Source of the DNA: Leptospirillum sp.
Lineage (GTDB): Bacteria > Nitrospirota > Leptospirillia > Leptospirillales > Leptospirillaceae
Length of the DNA stretch: 14,264 nt
Reading direction: 5' to 3'
Assembly (NCBI GenBank): GCA_027346125.1
Contig: DAIEST010000256.1
Location: forward strand, 1-14,264
The notes below the pieces were generated by a model, which saw nothing but the letters and a program-made list of their open reading frames with translations, was not told where the DNA came from and made no database searches. Within the stretch, counting starts at the first letter, position 1. Every line of letters starts with the position of its first letter. Positions 13,635-14,264 of the stretch are shown piece by piece. The position numbers and the translations under genes are program-made.

Positions 13635-14264
13635 ATGTCCAGACATGAAAACCCGATAGGGATTCCGGAAAAGAAGTCCTCTGTTTCGAGCACCCGTTTC
13701 CGCCTGATTGGCTCCTTCATCGCAGCCGCTCTCTCCCTCCTGATTTCCGGAACGGGAGAAGCCGGAGAGATCGGCATTGTTTCCGATTATGCCACAAACT
13801 GGTACAAGCCAAGAGAAAATGGCAACCCTGCACAACACCGTGGAACGCCCCTCCTGGTGACCGCCGACGAGGTCAGCCATATCGTCGGTGTCTTTGACAG
13901 CCATACGGGAACTCCCCTGGCGATCTTCCCGGTCCGGGGGACGCCTCACCACCCTTACCTGTCCCGGGATCAGCGGTGGATTTTTGTCACGGAACGGGGC
14001 GGAAACGGCATTGCCCTGATCGATACCCGGCAATGGACCCAGAGGGAACTGACCTTTCCCTGTTCCAGAGGACATGAATGTCATTCTGTCCACATCGGTC
14101 AGAGTCGGGATGGACATTACGCTGTCGCCACCTTTCAGGGCAAAGACGGAGGGATCGCCCTGATCGATGCGCGCAAGGGCAAACTTCTCCGAATGGTCCG
14201 GGGACTGGGACAACGCCCGAGGGATGCCGTATTTTCCCTGGACGGGAAAAAAATCTATGTGAGT
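13635..14264 (+). CDS. Secreted YVTN/cytochrome-d1-like beta-propeller protein (3' partial)
   Basis: The reading frame is open from the ATG at 13635 to the window edge, 210 codons without a stop. CGGAG (13624-13628) lies 6 bases upstream. After a polar n-region of about 20 residues comes a signal peptide (hydrophobic core at about 24-38) with probable cleavage after Ala43, so the protein is likely periplasmic. The mature part shows repeated propeller blades: GTPHHPYLSRDQRWIFV, NGIALIDTR, SRDGHYAVA, GGIALIDAR and SLDGKKIYVS, i.e. the S-x-D-G-x-x-I-Y-V strand signature about every 40-60 residues. This resembles YVTN-repeat and heme-d1-domain proteins. A Cys/His cluster (Cys143, His147, Cys149, His150, His153) lies between blades and is not a CXXCH heme site. 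Co-transcription with the YeiH-family gene is likely. I do not recognise a specific function, and the missing C-terminal part could change the call. Confidence 0.72.
   Translation, partial: MSRHENPIGIPEKKSSVSSTRFRLIGSFIAAALSLLISGTGEAGEIGIVSDYATNWYKPRENGNPAQHRGTPLLVTADEVSHIVGVFDSHTGTPLAIFPVRGTPHHPYLSRDQRWIFVTERGGNGIALIDTRQWTQRELTFPCSRGHECHSVHIGQSRDGHYAVATFQGKDGGIALIDARKGKLLRMVRGLGQRPRDAVFSLDGKKIYVS

Noticed and set aside
13539..14213. 224-codon minus-strand open frame across the YeiH end and the propeller start.
   Set aside because: It runs antisense to a plus-strand frame with a signal peptide and clear propeller repeats. Its own translation has no recognisable motif.

Overview
The window is a gene-dense piece of chromosome from a Gram-negative (diderm) bacterium. 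It is moderately GC-rich by eye, with TTG and GTG starts mixed among ATG starts. The gene content supports the diderm call: LPS heptose synthesis, two outer-membrane-type lipoproteins, a SurA-type periplasmic chaperone and peptidoglycan recycling. Sequence alone does not fix the taxon. An acidophilic Nitrospirota such as Leptospirillum, or a deltaproteobacterial relative, is a guess from overall flavour only. I saw no tRNA, rRNA, insertion sequence, prophage or CRISPR. No gene-free stretch exceeds about 125 bases.

Region 1 (1-8855, all plus strand) reads as one long transcription unit: hemL (5' end outside the window), gmhA, a stand-alone HldE C-terminal nucleotidyltransferase, mfd, two parvulin-family lipoproteins and a SurA-like chaperone. 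Gaps are 50 bases or less. Three junctions overlap: gmhA/hldE by 11 bases, hldE/mfd by 4 and lipoprotein 2/surA by 4. GmhA and the HldE domain serve ADP-heptose synthesis for LPS core. The three parvulin-type proteins should act in the envelope on outer-membrane protein folding.

Region 2 (8852-12445) has unusual packing. engB (minus) shares overlapping stop codons with surA (plus) in the tetranucleotide CTAG. Its start overlaps head-to-head with anmK (plus). anmK in turn runs about 150 bases tail-to-tail into a MurU-like nucleotidyltransferase (minus), which is coupled to an AmgK-like sugar kinase (minus). AnmK, AmgK and MurU are three enzymes of the route that returns anhydro-MurNAc to UDP-MurNAc; the MupP phosphatase step is not seen here.

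Region 3 (12446-14264) begins with a short AT-rich divergent intergenic region carrying a plausible sigma70-type promoter and a direct repeat. A YeiH/UPF0324-family membrane protein follows, then, 25 bases later, the 5' part of a secreted beta-propeller protein that runs off the window.

Most of the window is recognisable housekeeping and envelope biology. The features that stand out are the tight overlaps around anmK, the peptidoglycan-recycling cluster, the uneven conservation of the parvulin histidines, and the Cys/His cluster in the terminal propeller protein.
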